Part shown: positions 28,255-36,904 of the stretch, in pieces
How positions within the stretch are numbered: the first letter of the stretch is position 1
How the letters are laid out: each line of letters opens with the position of its first letter
Origin: Natrialba aegyptia DSM 13077
GTDB lineage: Archaea > Halobacteriota > Halobacteria > Halobacteriales > Natrialbaceae
DNA length: 64,000 nt
Reading direction: 5' to 3'
Assembly (NCBI RefSeq): GCF_000337535.1
Contig: NZ_AOIP01000007.1
Location: 1-64,000, forward strand
Made by a program: the position numbers and the translations under genes
Notes under the pieces: model-generated
Told to the model about the DNA's origin: nothing
Databases searched by the model: none
The model's input: only the letters and a program-made list of their open reading frames with translations

Positions 28255-28305
28255 TGCAGTACCGGGTGTCTTCCAACTGGACTGAAATAAAGGTATGGAG
28301 ATCGA

Positions 28306-28320
28306 TCGCGGATGTAAATA
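28306..28320 (+). repeat. ORB-like repeat 1
   Basis: TCGCGGATGTAAATA. It lies 15 bases upstream of the orc1/cdc6 TATA box and faces the centre of the origin. Its left flank differs from repeats 2 and 3 because the ACACCCCCG arm is missing. Confidence 0.75.
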
Positions 28321-28445
28321 AGGGCTGTTCGAGCCTCAAGCGCCACAATAGAAGCAGTACGAAGGATAGGACCGGAATAGCCGGCCTCGCGCTTCTAACG
28401 ACACCCGTGAGAGCGTGGAAGTTCGCACGATGACCCCGCGCCCCC

Positions 28446-28469
28446 GACACCCCCGTCGCGGATGTAAAT
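28446..28469 (+). repeat. ORB-like repeat 2
   Basis: A G/C arm (GACACCCCCG) followed by TCGCGGATGTAAAT. Best match to repeat 3 over about 22 bases, and the clearest copy of the full element. Confidence 0.8.
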
Positions 28470-28625
28470 CCCCGACACGGAAGCGCGATCCGAGCGCAAA
28501 AGCAGGCGCTAAGAATCCGTTTCCGGAACCGGAGTCAGTCACCTGACTGCCGGAGAATCCGTACGAGTTCAGTGATAAAACTAGGAGCAGCGTTTCGACG
28601 GTGGCTGGCGCGGCTGGTACGTCGG

Positions 28626-28655
28626 GACACACACCCCCGTCGCGGATGTAACGCC
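28626..28655 (+). repeat. ORB-like repeat 3
   Basis: The arm ACACACCCCCG followed by TCGCGGATGTAACGCCG. It is the inner left copy and faces repeat 4 across the AT-rich centre. Confidence 0.8.
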
Positions 28656-28720
28656 GAGAGGGGTGGGGTGGTATTCTCGCAAGCCCTTATTTCGGAAAAT
28701 ACTGTGGGTTCCGAAGCGGA

Positions 28721-28746
28721 TTTTACATCCGCGAGACAGGTGTGTT
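28721..28746 (-). repeat. ORB-like repeat 4 (inverted)
   Basis: Read on the minus strand: CACACCTGT then CTCGCGGATGTAAAA. It is the inner right copy in opposite orientation to repeats 1-3. Confidence 0.8.
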
Positions 28747-28773
28747 GTCACACAGACCCTCCCCACGCAAACG

Positions 28774-28800
28774 GCGTTACAAACGCGAGGGTGGTGTGTC
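28774..28800 (-). repeat. ORB-like repeat 5 (inverted, degenerate)
   Basis: On the minus strand it reads CACACCACC then CTCGCGTTTGTAACGCCG. Two or three core bases differ, but the end matches repeat 3, so it is probably a weaker site. Confidence 0.55.
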
Positions 28801-28945
28801 CCTGTTCCACAACGCGACAACATGTTCGCTATTCCGCCGATTTGTGTCTTCAAACGCTGCTTGCGGACGGGAGCGGGTTCGACACGGGTGAAAGAGGGGA
28901 ACACAACGCGAAAGCGGGAAACGAGACGGTATGAGAAAGCTCTAT

Positions 28946-28993
28946 CTAGTAGAGCTAGATCTAGCTAGTCTAGCTAGACTAGAACCGTTCTAG
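28946..28993. repeat. cluster of eight CTAG sites with nested palindromes
   Basis: CTAG occurs at 28946, 28955, 28961, 28965, 28970, 28974, 28979 and 28990. The stretch includes a perfect 14-base palindrome at 28953-28966 (AGCTAGATCTAGCT) and a perfect 18-base palindrome at 28965-28982. CTAG is strongly avoided elsewhere in the window, where I counted about 22 sites. The cluster is 150-350 bases to the right of the ORB repeats and outside any gene. Confidence 0.9.
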
Positions 28994-29187
28994 ACAAGAG
29001 AGACAGAACACGACACCCCTGAGAGAACACAACAGCTACGAGATATCCGAACAAGAGCCGTCAATACTCTCACTGTGGACGACTCGACAGCGACGGCGGT
29101 CGATCGTAACGGCAACTCGACCGCACCGACGAACACGTCACTTTTGACCGCTCGCTCGATACTCTGTACACACCCACTCCAGCCGTC

Positions 29188-29973
29188 ATGACCGACACTC
29201 ACTCCTCTTCGAACGGATCCGACGCGTCCGCTCCGGACCACCGAACGCCGCCAGCAGTCGCCGTCGTCGACGCCAAATTCTCCGGCAACGTCGGCACCAT
29301 CGCCAGGGCCATGAAAAACTTCGGATTCTCCGATCTGCTACTCGTCGACCCGCCCGAACTCGACCCCGACGGCGAGGCCTACGGCTTCGCCGGCCACGCC
29401 CGCGAGGACGTCCTCCCGAACGCGACCGAACTCTCTTTCGACGAACTCGTCTCGTCCTACCACACCATCGGCTGTACCGCCGTCACGAACGAAGACGACC
29501 GCAGCCACATTCGATTTCCGTTCTCGACGCCCGCTGAACTCGCCGACCGACTCCCGACCGTCGACGCGCCGACCGCGCTCGTCTTCGGCCGCGAACGCGT
29601 CGGTCTGACGAACGAGGAACTCGCCCGAATCGACGAGATTTGTTCGATTCCAGCGAACGAGGAGTATCCCGTCCTCAACCTCGGCCAGGCCGCGACGGTC
29701 ACGCTTTACGAACTGCGGTCGCTCGCACTCGAGGCGGACGAGACGCAACTCCCCGATGTCGACCGAGTTCGCGCGTCCGAACAGACGATCGATCGGGTCT
29801 ACGACCAGTGGAGCGAATTACTCGAAACGATCAACCACCCGCCCGAAAAGCGCGAGAAGACGATGCGGATGCTCCGTCGCATCTACGGTCGCGCCGACCT
29901 CACGGAGCGCGAGGCGAACTCGCTCCTCGGTCTGGTTCGTCGGGCGGCGGAGCGGCCGGCGGAACGGGACTGA
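29188..29973 (+). CDS. TrmJ/SpoU-family RNA 2'-O-methyltransferase
   Basis: A 261-residue SPOUT-class methyltransferase of the TrmJ branch, which methylates ribose in tRNA (position 32 in known members). After an acidic lead, motifs are AVVDAKFSGNVGTIARAMKNFGFSDLLLVDPP, ALVFGRERVGLTNEEL and the knot IPANEEYPVLNLGQAATVTLYELR. A C-terminal helical extension (TINHPPEKREKTMRMLRRIYGRADLTEREANSLLGLVRR) is the TrmJ type. It lies directly right of the origin. The target nucleotide is inferred from the family. Confidence 0.93.
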   Translation: MTDTHSSSNGSDASAPDHRTPPAVAVVDAKFSGNVGTIARAMKNFGFSDLLLVDPPELDPDGEAYGFAGHAREDVLPNATELSFDELVSSYHTIGCTAVTNEDDRSHIRFPFSTPAELADRLPTVDAPTALVFGRERVGLTNEELARIDEICSIPANEEYPVLNLGQAATVTLYELRSLALEADETQLPDVDRVRASEQTIDRVYDQWSELLETINHPPEKREKTMRMLRRIYGRADLTEREANSLLGLVRRAAERPAERD

Positions 29974-30218
29974 AGGCGAACCGCTCAGTGCCTAAAAACG
30001 ATCAATACTTGCTCAGTACTGTGACGGTAGTACGGAGCGGCCGATCGGCCGATTAACGGCGTCCGTCTTTCCCCTCGATACGTTACCCAAACGAAACGAG
30101 GATAACGAGCGCCGCCGACCGTATCGACAATCACCGGACCAACGGTTGTAGTGCCGGTGGCCATCGCCGGTCTGAGATTTCCGGGACGGTTATCTACAGT
30201 CGACGCGCGACGACGCGC

Positions 30219-32123
30219 TTACGCTCGCTTCTGAATCTCCTCGCGCAGCAACTGACTCACGAGGTCGCCGTCCGCCTTCCCGCGAAGCGCGCCCATGCAC
30301 TCGCCCATGAGCCCGGAGAACGCCTGCATCCCTTCCGCTTCGACCTGTTCTTCGTTTCGCTCGACGACCTCGACGACGGCCTCTCGCACCGCCGCCTCGT
30401 CGGCCCCGCCGAGTCCGGCTTCCTCCGCGGCCTCCTCGGCGGTCCGATCGGGTTCCGCCGCCAGCGCGGTCAACAGGTCCGGCACGCCCTCGTTCGGCAG
30501 ATCCCCGCTCTCGACCATCTCGAGGACCGATACGATGTGCGTCTCCGTGAGCCGTTCGACGGGAACGTCGTCGCGCCGGAGTTCAGTGAGCGTCGATTCG
30601 AGCGTCGTCGCGGCGAGGGTGGGATCGACGCCGTCGCCGTCGCCGTCACCGCCGGCAACCACCTCCTCGAACAGCGGCATGTGCTTGCCGTAGGCGACCT
30701 GCTCGGCCAGCCCTTCGCCCAGACCGAACTCGTCCCGGTAGCGCTCGACCTTCTCGGTGAGCAGTTCGGGCTCGGGAACCTCGCTCGGGTCCGGCTCGAC
30801 CGGCGGCACGTCCGTTTCGGGGTACATCCGCGCCGCACCGGGAAGCGGGCGCAGATAGCGGGTCGTGCCGTCGTCGTTCGCGCCGCGGGTTTCCTCGGGG
30901 ACCCCTTCCAGCGCGGTTGCAGCCCGTTCGGCGGCGGCCTCGATCGCCGCCTCGGCTACGTCGGTATCGGCGGCGACGATGGCGACGGCGTCCTCGGGTC
31001 CTGCGCCGACCGCGTCGCGCAGCGCCGCAACCTCGTCGTCGGTCACGCCGTAGGCCGGGAGTTCGTCGGTGTGGAAGATGCCGCCCGCGCCGTGGCGCTT
31101 GGCGTGATCGGAGAGTTCAGTGCCGAGTCGTCGGTCGGGGACGATCTCTCGGCCGACGAGTTCGTCGAAGCCGTAGAGGGGGACGCCCACGACCGACCCG
31201 CCGTCGTCGAGCGCGCCGGCGATGACGCCGCTGTCGGTGTCCTCGAAGACGGCGGTCACGTCCTGCACCTCGCCCACGGACGCCTCCCGGGCTTCGAGTT
31301 CGTCGCGGATGGAGACGAGTTCGACCTGGCGGGCGGCCTCGGTGCGGACGATGTCGTCGATGTCGTCGAGGCTCTGGACGCCCTTGATCTCGACGCGTGC
31401 GCCGTCGGCGATGGAGACGTTGACGTCCTGGCGGATCGTTCCGAGGCCGCGCTTGACCTTGCCCGTCGAGCGCAGGAGCATGCCGATGCGCTCCGCGGCT
31501 TCGAGCGCCTGCTCGGGCGTCGAGATGTCCGGTCGCGTGCCGATTTCGACCAGCGGGATGCCGAGCCGATCCAGGCTGTAGCGAACCCCGTCGTCGGTCT
31601 CTTCGACGCGCTGGGCGCTTTCTTCCTCCAGCATGAGGTCCTCGATGCCGACCGCGCCCTCGCTGGTCTCGATCTCGCCGTCGGTCGCCATGAGCGTCGA
31701 GCGCTGGAAGCCCGAGGTGTTCGAGCCGTCGACGACGATCTTGCGCATGACGTGGGCCTGGTCGACGGGCGACATGTCCATCAACTGTGCGATCTCGAGG
31801 ACCGTCTCGAGCGCCTCCGCGTCCAGTTCGTGAGGCGGCTCGTCGTCCTCCTCGACGAGACAGGTCGAATCGTACGCGAGATAGCTGAACTCGCGGTCGA
31901 CGCGGCTCTCTTCGAGGGCGGCCTCGTCGATCTCCCCGAGTTCGCTTCGGGTGGGGTGGAGGTAGCGCGTGAACGTCCGTGCTGCCTCTTCGGGTTCGCG
32001 AAGGGTGGTCGGACACTGACAGAACAGTTTCGTCGCCGTATCGAGTTGCTGGTGGATTTCCAGCCCGGCGACGAGGCCGAGTTCGTCGTAATCGTACTCG
32101 GTCTCGCGTTCGCGTGCGGTCAT
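30219..32123 (-). CDS. gatE: Glu-tRNA(Gln) amidotransferase subunit E
   Basis: With GatD this archaeal enzyme converts Glu-tRNA(Gln) to Gln-tRNA(Gln). The 634-residue protein has the GatB/E kinase fold at the N terminus (GLVAGLEIHQQLDTATKLFCQCP with the cysteine pair, YLHPTRSELGEID, QDVNVSI, EIKGVQSLDDID), then the GatE-specific insert related to the bacterial AspRS GAD domain (about residues 290-410), and the C-terminal helical tail and YqeY-like domain ending MGECMGALRGKADGDLVSQLLREEI. gatD is not in the window. A T6 stretch at 32150-32155 serves as its TATA-like element. Confidence 0.96.
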   Translation of the reverse strand: MTARERETEYDYDELGLVAGLEIHQQLDTATKLFCQCPTTLREPEEAARTFTRYLHPTRSELGEIDEAALEESRVDREFSYLAYDSTCLVEEDDEPPHELDAEALETVLEIAQLMDMSPVDQAHVMRKIVVDGSNTSGFQRSTLMATDGEIETSEGAVGIEDLMLEEESAQRVEETDDGVRYSLDRLGIPLVEIGTRPDISTPEQALEAAERIGMLLRSTGKVKRGLGTIRQDVNVSIADGARVEIKGVQSLDDIDDIVRTEAARQVELVSIRDELEAREASVGEVQDVTAVFEDTDSGVIAGALDDGGSVVGVPLYGFDELVGREIVPDRRLGTELSDHAKRHGAGGIFHTDELPAYGVTDDEVAALRDAVGAGPEDAVAIVAADTDVAEAAIEAAAERAATALEGVPEETRGANDDGTTRYLRPLPGAARMYPETDVPPVEPDPSEVPEPELLTEKVERYRDEFGLGEGLAEQVAYGKHMPLFEEVVAGGDGDGDGVDPTLAATTLESTLTELRRDDVPVERLTETHIVSVLEMVESGDLPNEGVPDLLTALAAEPDRTAEEAAEEAGLGGADEAAVREAVVEVVERNEEQVEAEGMQAFSGLMGECMGALRGKADGDLVSQLLREEIQKRA

Positions 32124-32147
32124 TGCGCGGTAGTCGGTGACGGAGGG

Positions 32148-32157
32148 GTAAAAAACC
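32148..32157 (-). terminator. T-rich tract after btuD, also gatE promoter box
   Basis: Six T residues on the minus strand (32150-32155) lie about 25 bases past the btuD stop, as in archaeal T-tract terminators, and 27 bases before the gatE ATG, the place of its TATA box. One element may do both jobs in the 57-base gap. Confidence 0.5.
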
Positions 32158-32180
32158 GTCCAGTTGCGGTCTGGTCGCGT

Positions 32181-33806
32181 CTAGTCGTCCGACGACTCGT
32201 GCGGCGGCGTCGGGCCGTCCGCCGCGCTGTCCGCGTTCGCAGGGGCCCCTTTATCGTCCGATATCGTCCCCCCGGCGGGCAGTCCGGCGTCGGAGGGCCG
32301 TTCGGTGCGCCCCGACTCCGAAAGCGCGGTTGCAACGCCTTCGAGCACGCTCTCTGGTGGCACCTCGATCCCGCGCTTCCGGCAGGCCTCGTACCGCGTT
32401 CGCGCCACCTTGCCCGCCCCCGCCTCGCTCGTCGTCCCCTCCCCGCCCGTACTCGCCCCGCTTCGATCGGCGAACCGCTGCGTGTCCACGACGACTGGCC
32501 GCTCGACGGACGCGACGAGTTCGAGAACGCGCCCGGTTTCGCCGCCCAGTGCGGGATCGGCGAGGACCGTCGCGTCGGCGGCGGCGATGCGCGCGGCGAG
32601 TTCGTCCCGAGCGTCGGCGGAAAGCGGCGCGAAGGGATCGACGCGGATCGTCTCGACGCCCGCTGAACTCGACTCGCCGGTGAGTCGCCGAGCGGCTTCC
32701 TCCGCGGCATCGCCGGGCGTGACGGGGCCGACGGAGAGATCGAGTTCGGCGGCGGCGAGCCGAGAGAGGACGCTGGCGGCGGCCGTGCCGGTGCCGATGA
32801 GGTGGACGCGAGCGGGCGTCGAGCGGGGGTTGTCGGTATCCTCGTTATCGTGACTCCCGTCCTCGACGTCCGTGGCGATCGAGTCTCGCACAGTAGCGTC
32901 GGGAAGCGCCGTCACCGTTTCCGTCCCCGTGATCGGGTTCGTCGTCACCGTCGCCGTCGCGTCGAAGGCCTCGGCGAGGGCGTCGGTCGTGAGCACGCTC
33001 GAGGGAGTGCCAACGTCGTGGACCGCGCCGTCCGCGAGCAACGCGAGGCGGTCGCAGTACCGGGCCGCCAGATCCAGGTCGTGGATCGCCGCGACGGCCG
33101 TCCGCCCCGAATCGACGAGTTCGCGGACGAGTTCGAGCGTTTCGACCTGGTGGTTTACGTCGAGGCTGGCCGTGGGCTCGTCGAGCAACAGCGCGGGCGT
33201 CTCCTGGGCGATGGCGCGCGCGAGGACGACGCGCTGGCGCTGGCCGCCGCTGATTTCGTCGATCGGCCTGTCCGCCAGTTTCGCCGTCCGCGTCCGCTCG
33301 AGCGCTCGTTCGACCGCGGCGCGGTCCGCGGGCGTCGGCGACGAAAACCGGGAGCGATGTGGGTGTCGCCCCATTTCGACCACGTCCCGAACCGGGAACG
33401 CAAACGACAGCGCGGTGTCCTGCGGGACGACCGCGACGAGCCGACTGGACGCCCGGGAAGAGACGCCGTGAACGTCGACTTCGTCCACGGCGACCGTTCC
33501 CGCGTCGGGTTCGAGCGCGCCGCTGATCGCTCGCAGGAGCGTCGTCTTGCCGGCTCCGTTCGGCCCGACGACGCCGACGAACTCGCCCGGCTCGACCGAG
33601 AGGGAGACGTTCTCGAGCACGGGCACCTCGCCGAACGACAGCGAGAGACCGTCGACGGCGATCGACGCCGGTTCGAGTGCTGTTGTCGCCGTCTCTGTCT
33701 CCGCGGCCGTCGCTGACTCTGTCTCCGTCCCTGTCGCCGACTCTACTGCGTTCTCGCGTGCGCGCTCACCCGCGTCGGCGTCGCTCGGCGTCGGCGATTC
33801 GGTCAC
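32181..33806 (-). CDS. btuD: cobalamin-type ABC transporter ATPase with long C-terminal extension
   Basis: ATPase of a FecCD-type importer. Residues 45-300 are the ABC domain: Walker A GPNGAGKTTLL, signature ISGGQRQRVVLARAI, Walker B LLLDEPTASLD, switch AIHDLDLAARY. Assigned to vitamin B12 import from its similarity in layout to the Halobacterium btuFCD genes; a haem or siderophore substrate cannot be excluded. About 240 residues follow: a Rossmann-like start (VHLIGTGTAAASVLSRLAAAE), a conserved-looking core (ATVLADPALGGETGRVLELVASVERPVVVDTQRF) and a disordered end. The ATG overlaps the btuC stop by 4 bases. Confidence 0.85.
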   Translation of the reverse strand: MTESPTPSDADAGERARENAVESATGTETESATAAETETATTALEPASIAVDGLSLSFGEVPVLENVSLSVEPGEFVGVVGPNGAGKTTLLRAISGALEPDAGTVAVDEVDVHGVSSRASSRLVAVVPQDTALSFAFPVRDVVEMGRHPHRSRFSSPTPADRAAVERALERTRTAKLADRPIDEISGGQRQRVVLARAIAQETPALLLDEPTASLDVNHQVETLELVRELVDSGRTAVAAIHDLDLAARYCDRLALLADGAVHDVGTPSSVLTTDALAEAFDATATVTTNPITGTETVTALPDATVRDSIATDVEDGSHDNEDTDNPRSTPARVHLIGTGTAAASVLSRLAAAELDLSVGPVTPGDAAEEAARRLTGESSSAGVETIRVDPFAPLSADARDELAARIAAADATVLADPALGGETGRVLELVASVERPVVVDTQRFADRSGASTGGEGTTSEAGAGKVARTRYEACRKRGIEVPPESVLEGVATALSESGRTERPSDAGLPAGGTISDDKGAPANADSAADGPTPPHESSDD

Positions 33807-34900
33807 AGCGAGTGCACCTCCCGGCGAACGAGCAAGAAGAGGAAAAACGGCGCGCCGACGAACGCGGTGACGATGCCGACGGGGACCTCGGCCGGACCGA
33901 TGCGGGCGATCGTGTCCGTCGCGACGAGGAACGACGCCCCGGCGAGCGCGCTCGTCGGGAGCAAAATCCGGTGATCCGGGCCGACGATCAGCCGCATGAT
34001 GTGGGGAACGACGAGGCCGACGAAGCCGATGACGCCGGCGACCGCGACGCCCGCCGCGGTGATGACACTCGAGAGCGCGAGCAGGAGGAGCTTGGTTCGT
34101 TCCACGTCCACGCCGAGGTGGTGGGCGTCCTCCTCGCCGAGCAAGAGCACGTTCAACTCGCGGGCGTAGGCTCCCAGAACGAAGACGCCGAGCAGCGCCA
34201 CCGGCAGCGCGAAGCGAACGTCGCCCCAGGTGGTGTTGCTCAGGTGGCCCATCATCCAGACGACGGCCCGTCGCAAGTCGTCGCCGCTGTGGACCAGCAT
34301 GTACGAGATCAACGCACCCAGAAAGGCCTGAATCGCGACGCCGGCCAAAAGCAGCGTCGCGACCGGCGTTCGCCCACCCTCGGTTGCAATCCCGTAGACG
34401 AGAAACGCGGTCCCGAGCGCGCCGACGAACGCCGAGAGGTGAACGCTCGAAAACGGCGCGAGCACGGGAAACGCGATCGCGGCGACGGCTCCCGCCGCCG
34501 CACCCGAGGAGACGCCGATGATCGAGGGGTCCGCAAGCGGATTCCGGAAGAACCCTTGCATGACCGTCCCCGCGGCGGCCAGCGAGAAGCCGACCGTCGC
34601 GGCCAGCGCGATCCGCGGGAGCCGAATCGTCTCGACGATCAACTGGTGGGATCCAGTCACCTCGAAATCGAAGACGCCGGTGAACTCGAGCGTCGGCACC
34701 GTCGTCGAGAAACCGAGCCCCGGAACGGTGGTGGTACCCGTCGACACGCCGGTGGGAACGGCGATTGCGTTGAGCGCGGCCATCGCGACCGTTATCGGAT
34801 CGATCCTGACCGGGCCGAGCGCGGCGCTACCGAGTGCGACGACGACGAGCAGAACCGTCAACCCCGCCGACCACGACGCCGTCCGACCCGGTCGGTACAT
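33803..34900 (-). CDS. btuC: cobalamin-type ABC transporter permease (FecCD family)
   Basis: A 365-residue permease with about ten hydrophobic helices. Typical segments are LPRIALAATVGFSLAAAGTVMQGFFRNPLADPSIIGVSSGAAAGA, GVDVERTKLLLLALSSVITAAGVAVAG and FVGLVVPHIMRLIVGPDHRILLPTSALAGA. The N-terminal periplasmic loop (about residues 45-75) is rich in glycine and threonine. It is cotranscribed with btuD and divergent from btuF; the 60-base gap holds both promoters. Confidence 0.9.
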   Translation of the reverse strand: MYRPGRTASWSAGLTVLLVVVALGSAALGPVRIDPITVAMAALNAIAVPTGVSTGTTTVPGLGFSTTVPTLEFTGVFDFEVTGSHQLIVETIRLPRIALAATVGFSLAAAGTVMQGFFRNPLADPSIIGVSSGAAAGAVAAIAFPVLAPFSSVHLSAFVGALGTAFLVYGIATEGGRTPVATLLLAGVAIQAFLGALISYMLVHSGDDLRRAVVWMMGHLSNTTWGDVRFALPVALLGVFVLGAYARELNVLLLGEEDAHHLGVDVERTKLLLLALSSVITAAGVAVAGVIGFVGLVVPHIMRLIVGPDHRILLPTSALAGASFLVATDTIARIGPAEVPVGIVTAFVGAPFFLFLLVRREVHSL

Positions 34901-34925
34901 ACGCTACAACCACGATTGCTTTAGC

Positions 34926-34935
34926 CAAATATTTG
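34926..34935. promoter_or_regulatory. shared palindrome CAAATATTTG between btuC and btuF
   Basis: A perfect 10-base palindrome placed about 27 bases from both divergent start codons (34900 minus, 34961 plus). It can serve as the TATA region for both directions or as an operator covering both, coupling the binding protein and the permease-ATPase operon. Confidence 0.5.
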
Positions 34936-34960
34936 TTGAAGTACGCCCCATCACGGTGCA

Positions 34961-36130
34961 ATGCGACGCCATTTCATCCTCGCACTGACCGTCATCACCG
35001 TGGTCGCTGCAGCCGTGGCCGCGCCCGCAGCGGCTGCCGGCTCGTTCGCACAGCCACAGACGCAGACACACCCTCAGACGCAGGAGCAGGCACAGGCACA
35101 GCCACAAACCGCAATCCAAACGCAGAACGACACGCCAACCTGTGACTACCCGATCGAGGTGACCGACGCGACGGGCGAAACGATCACGATCGACGAGGCA
35201 CCCGACTCCGTCGTCGCGCTTCAGGCCAGCGACGCCCAGACGATGTTCGAAATCGACGCGGCGGATCGCCTCGACGGCCTCCCGTACAGCCCCGCGACGA
35301 GCGAACTCGACCGCGGCGACCGCGCGAATATCGGCAGCGGTTGGAACCTCGACCACGAACAGATCATCGCCACCGAGCCGGACCTCGTCTTGGCCGGGAA
35401 CACGACGCAGGAAGAAGACATCGAAACCCTGCGCGAGGAGGCCGGCCTCACCGTCTACCACTTCGCCGAAGCCGAATCGATCGACGACGTTCGCGACAAC
35501 GTCCTCCGAACCGGCGAACTCGTCGGCGAGTGCGAGGGCGCACAGGACACCGTCGACTGGATGGACGACCAACTCGAAGTCGTCGACGCCGCGCTCGAAG
35601 ACGCCGACCGGCCGCTCTCGTACTACGCGATGCCCGATGGCTGGACCGCCGGTTCGAATACGTTCGTCCACGACGTGCTGACGACTGCAGGACTCGAGAA
35701 CGTCGCCGAGGAGGCCGGCATCGAGGGCTACCGAGACATCAACTCGGAGACGGTGGTCGACGAGGATCCCGAATGGATCATCTACCCCGACGACGCAAAC
35801 GATGAGCCACCGATCCCAGACGCACTCCAGGCGACCACCGCCGCCGAACAGGACAACGTCGTCGCCGTCAACGCGAACCAACTGAACCAGCCCGCACCCC
35901 ACGTCGTCTCCGCAGTCGTCTCCATCGTCGAAGAAATCCACCCCGAGGCCTACGCGGAAGCCAGCGCCGAACTCGAGAGTTCACCCGCCGCGAACGATAG
36001 CGGGACGGATGGAGACGGGGGTGACGACGCCGATGGCGGCGACTCGATCCCCGGATTCGGCGTGCCAGCGGCTATCGGTGCCGCTCTCGCCGCGCTCGCT
36101 ATGATCGGCGCTCGAACGCGACTTCGGTGA
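34961..36130 (+). CDS. btuF: cobalamin-type ABC binding protein with PGF-CTERM tail
   Basis: A 389-residue periplasmic-binding-type protein. A Sec signal peptide ([26 protein letters not shown]) is followed by a Q/T-rich linker and the class III binding fold: DAPDSVVAL-type start, [13 protein letters not shown], and [32 protein letters not shown]. The C terminus is an acidic G/D linker, IPGFG and a hydrophobic helix with arginines, the PGF-CTERM signal processed by archaeosortase A for lipid anchoring. Divergent from btuC. The B12 assignment is by operon similarity. Confidence 0.88.
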   Translation: MRRHFILALTVITVVAAAVAAPAAAAGSFAQPQTQTHPQTQEQAQAQPQTAIQTQNDTPTCDYPIEVTDATGETITIDEAPDSVVALQASDAQTMFEIDAADRLDGLPYSPATSELDRGDRANIGSGWNLDHEQIIATEPDLVLAGNTTQEEDIETLREEAGLTVYHFAEAESIDDVRDNVLRTGELVGECEGAQDTVDWMDDQLEVVDAALEDADRPLSYYAMPDGWTAGSNTFVHDVLTTAGLENVAEEAGIEGYRDINSETVVDEDPEWIIYPDDANDEPPIPDALQATTAAEQDNVVAVNANQLNQPAPHVVSAVVSIVEEIHPEAYAEASAELESSPAANDSGTDGDGGDDADGGDSIPGFGVPAAIGAALAALAMIGARTRLR

Positions 36131-36194
36131 TGTTGCGCTCCGGCACCAACCGAAGTTGAAAAAGGTTTACTCACCCCCCGACACAGGAACGAGC

Positions 36195-36476
36195 ATGGTC
36201 GAGAACGTGATCTGGCCCGCCTATCTCGATGTTGCCCTCTCGCGGGCCGACGGACGGCGCGTGTCCGAGGACTTGGCGGTCGAGGAGCCATCGGTCGACG
36301 AAATCGCAAAGGCCGTCCAACAGATCGGCTACGACGCGACGATCGAACGGGACAAGGCCTACTCGCGAGAGCCGTGGGCCGACCGCGGCCGCGTCGTCGT
36401 CCGCGGTGCGGACGATTCGTCGAAGAACGACCTCGTCCAGGCCGTGGCGGCGTACGTCGTCGCGATGCGCGAGTAA
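36195..36476 (+). CDS. srp19: signal recognition particle 19 kDa protein
   Basis: A 93-residue SRP19 that binds 7S RNA and helps SRP54 assembly for membrane targeting. Signatures: [19 protein letters not shown] at the start, [36 protein letters not shown] in the centre. ATG 36195 has a GTTTAC box about 27 bases upstream. It is 52 bases upstream of gar1, a widespread archaeal pairing. Confidence 0.96.
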   Translation: MVENVIWPAYLDVALSRADGRRVSEDLAVEEPSVDEIAKAVQQIGYDATIERDKAYSREPWADRGRVVVRGADDSSKNDLVQAVAAYVVAMRE

Positions 36477-36528
36477 CCGAGTACCCGAGACGCAACGCCC
36501 ATACTCACCGGCCCCGACTGAACTCGTA

Positions 36529-36792
36529 ATGAAACGAATCGGAACGGTCGTTCGCACGTCCCAGGGATTGGCGGTGCTGCGAGCGGATGCCACCGAGACC
36601 AGCACCGACGATGGCGCGGCTGAAGACGAACGCAGCCACCGGATCGGCACGACTGCGATCGACGACTCCCTCGCGGAAGTCGGCCGCGTCGTCGACGTCT
36701 TCGGTCCCGTCGACCGGCCGTATCTGGCCGTCACACCGGACGACGACGTCCACCTGCCGTCGCTCGTCGGCTCGACGCTGTACGCCAGATAA
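36529..36792 (+). CDS. gar1: H/ACA RNP subunit Gar1
   Basis: An 87-residue Gar1-like small beta-barrel protein, part of the pseudouridylation RNP with Cbf5, Nop10 and L7Ae. MKRIGTVVRTSQGLAVLRAD and the family core VGRVVDVFGPVDRPYLAV are visible; an acidic insert of about 20 residues separates them. The start at 36529 is the only one that keeps this N terminus. Cotranscription with srp19 is likely. Confidence 0.92.
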   Translation: MKRIGTVVRTSQGLAVLRADATETSTDDGAAEDERSHRIGTTAIDDSLAEVGRVVDVFGPVDRPYLAVTPDDDVHLPSLVGSTLYAR

Positions 36793-36904
36793 CGCCGCGG
36801 AGCAACGTGCCCAGCCACCGTCTTGCTCTCGATCCGTTACAACTGCAGCGCTGTTCGTCCCGCAAAATCGGATGCACTCACCGCGAAATCGGAAGAACTG
36901 ACCG

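Larger units (their letters stand above)
28255..29187. other. putative replication origin (oriC)
   Basis: A 933-base gene-free region between orc1/cdc6 and the trmJ-like gene. It has five ORB-like repeats with the core CGCGGATGTAA: three on the plus strand (28306, 28456, 28640) and two on the minus strand (28721, and a weaker one at 28775). The oppositely facing sets flank a relatively AT-rich stretch around 28684-28703 that could be the unwinding element. Further right, eight CTAG sites crowd into 28946-28993. Adjacent initiator, inverted ORBs and AT-rich centre are the standard haloarchaeal origin layout. Confidence 0.85.

Noticed and set aside
28255-29187. The ORB-like repeats as a CRISPR array
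   Set aside because: Copies are irregularly spaced, on both strands, only partly conserved, and have no constant repeat-spacer pattern.
30537-32666. A 709-codon open frame antisense to gatE and the end of btuD
   Set aside because: GatE is recognised in full on the minus strand; the antisense frame is a GC-skew artefact.
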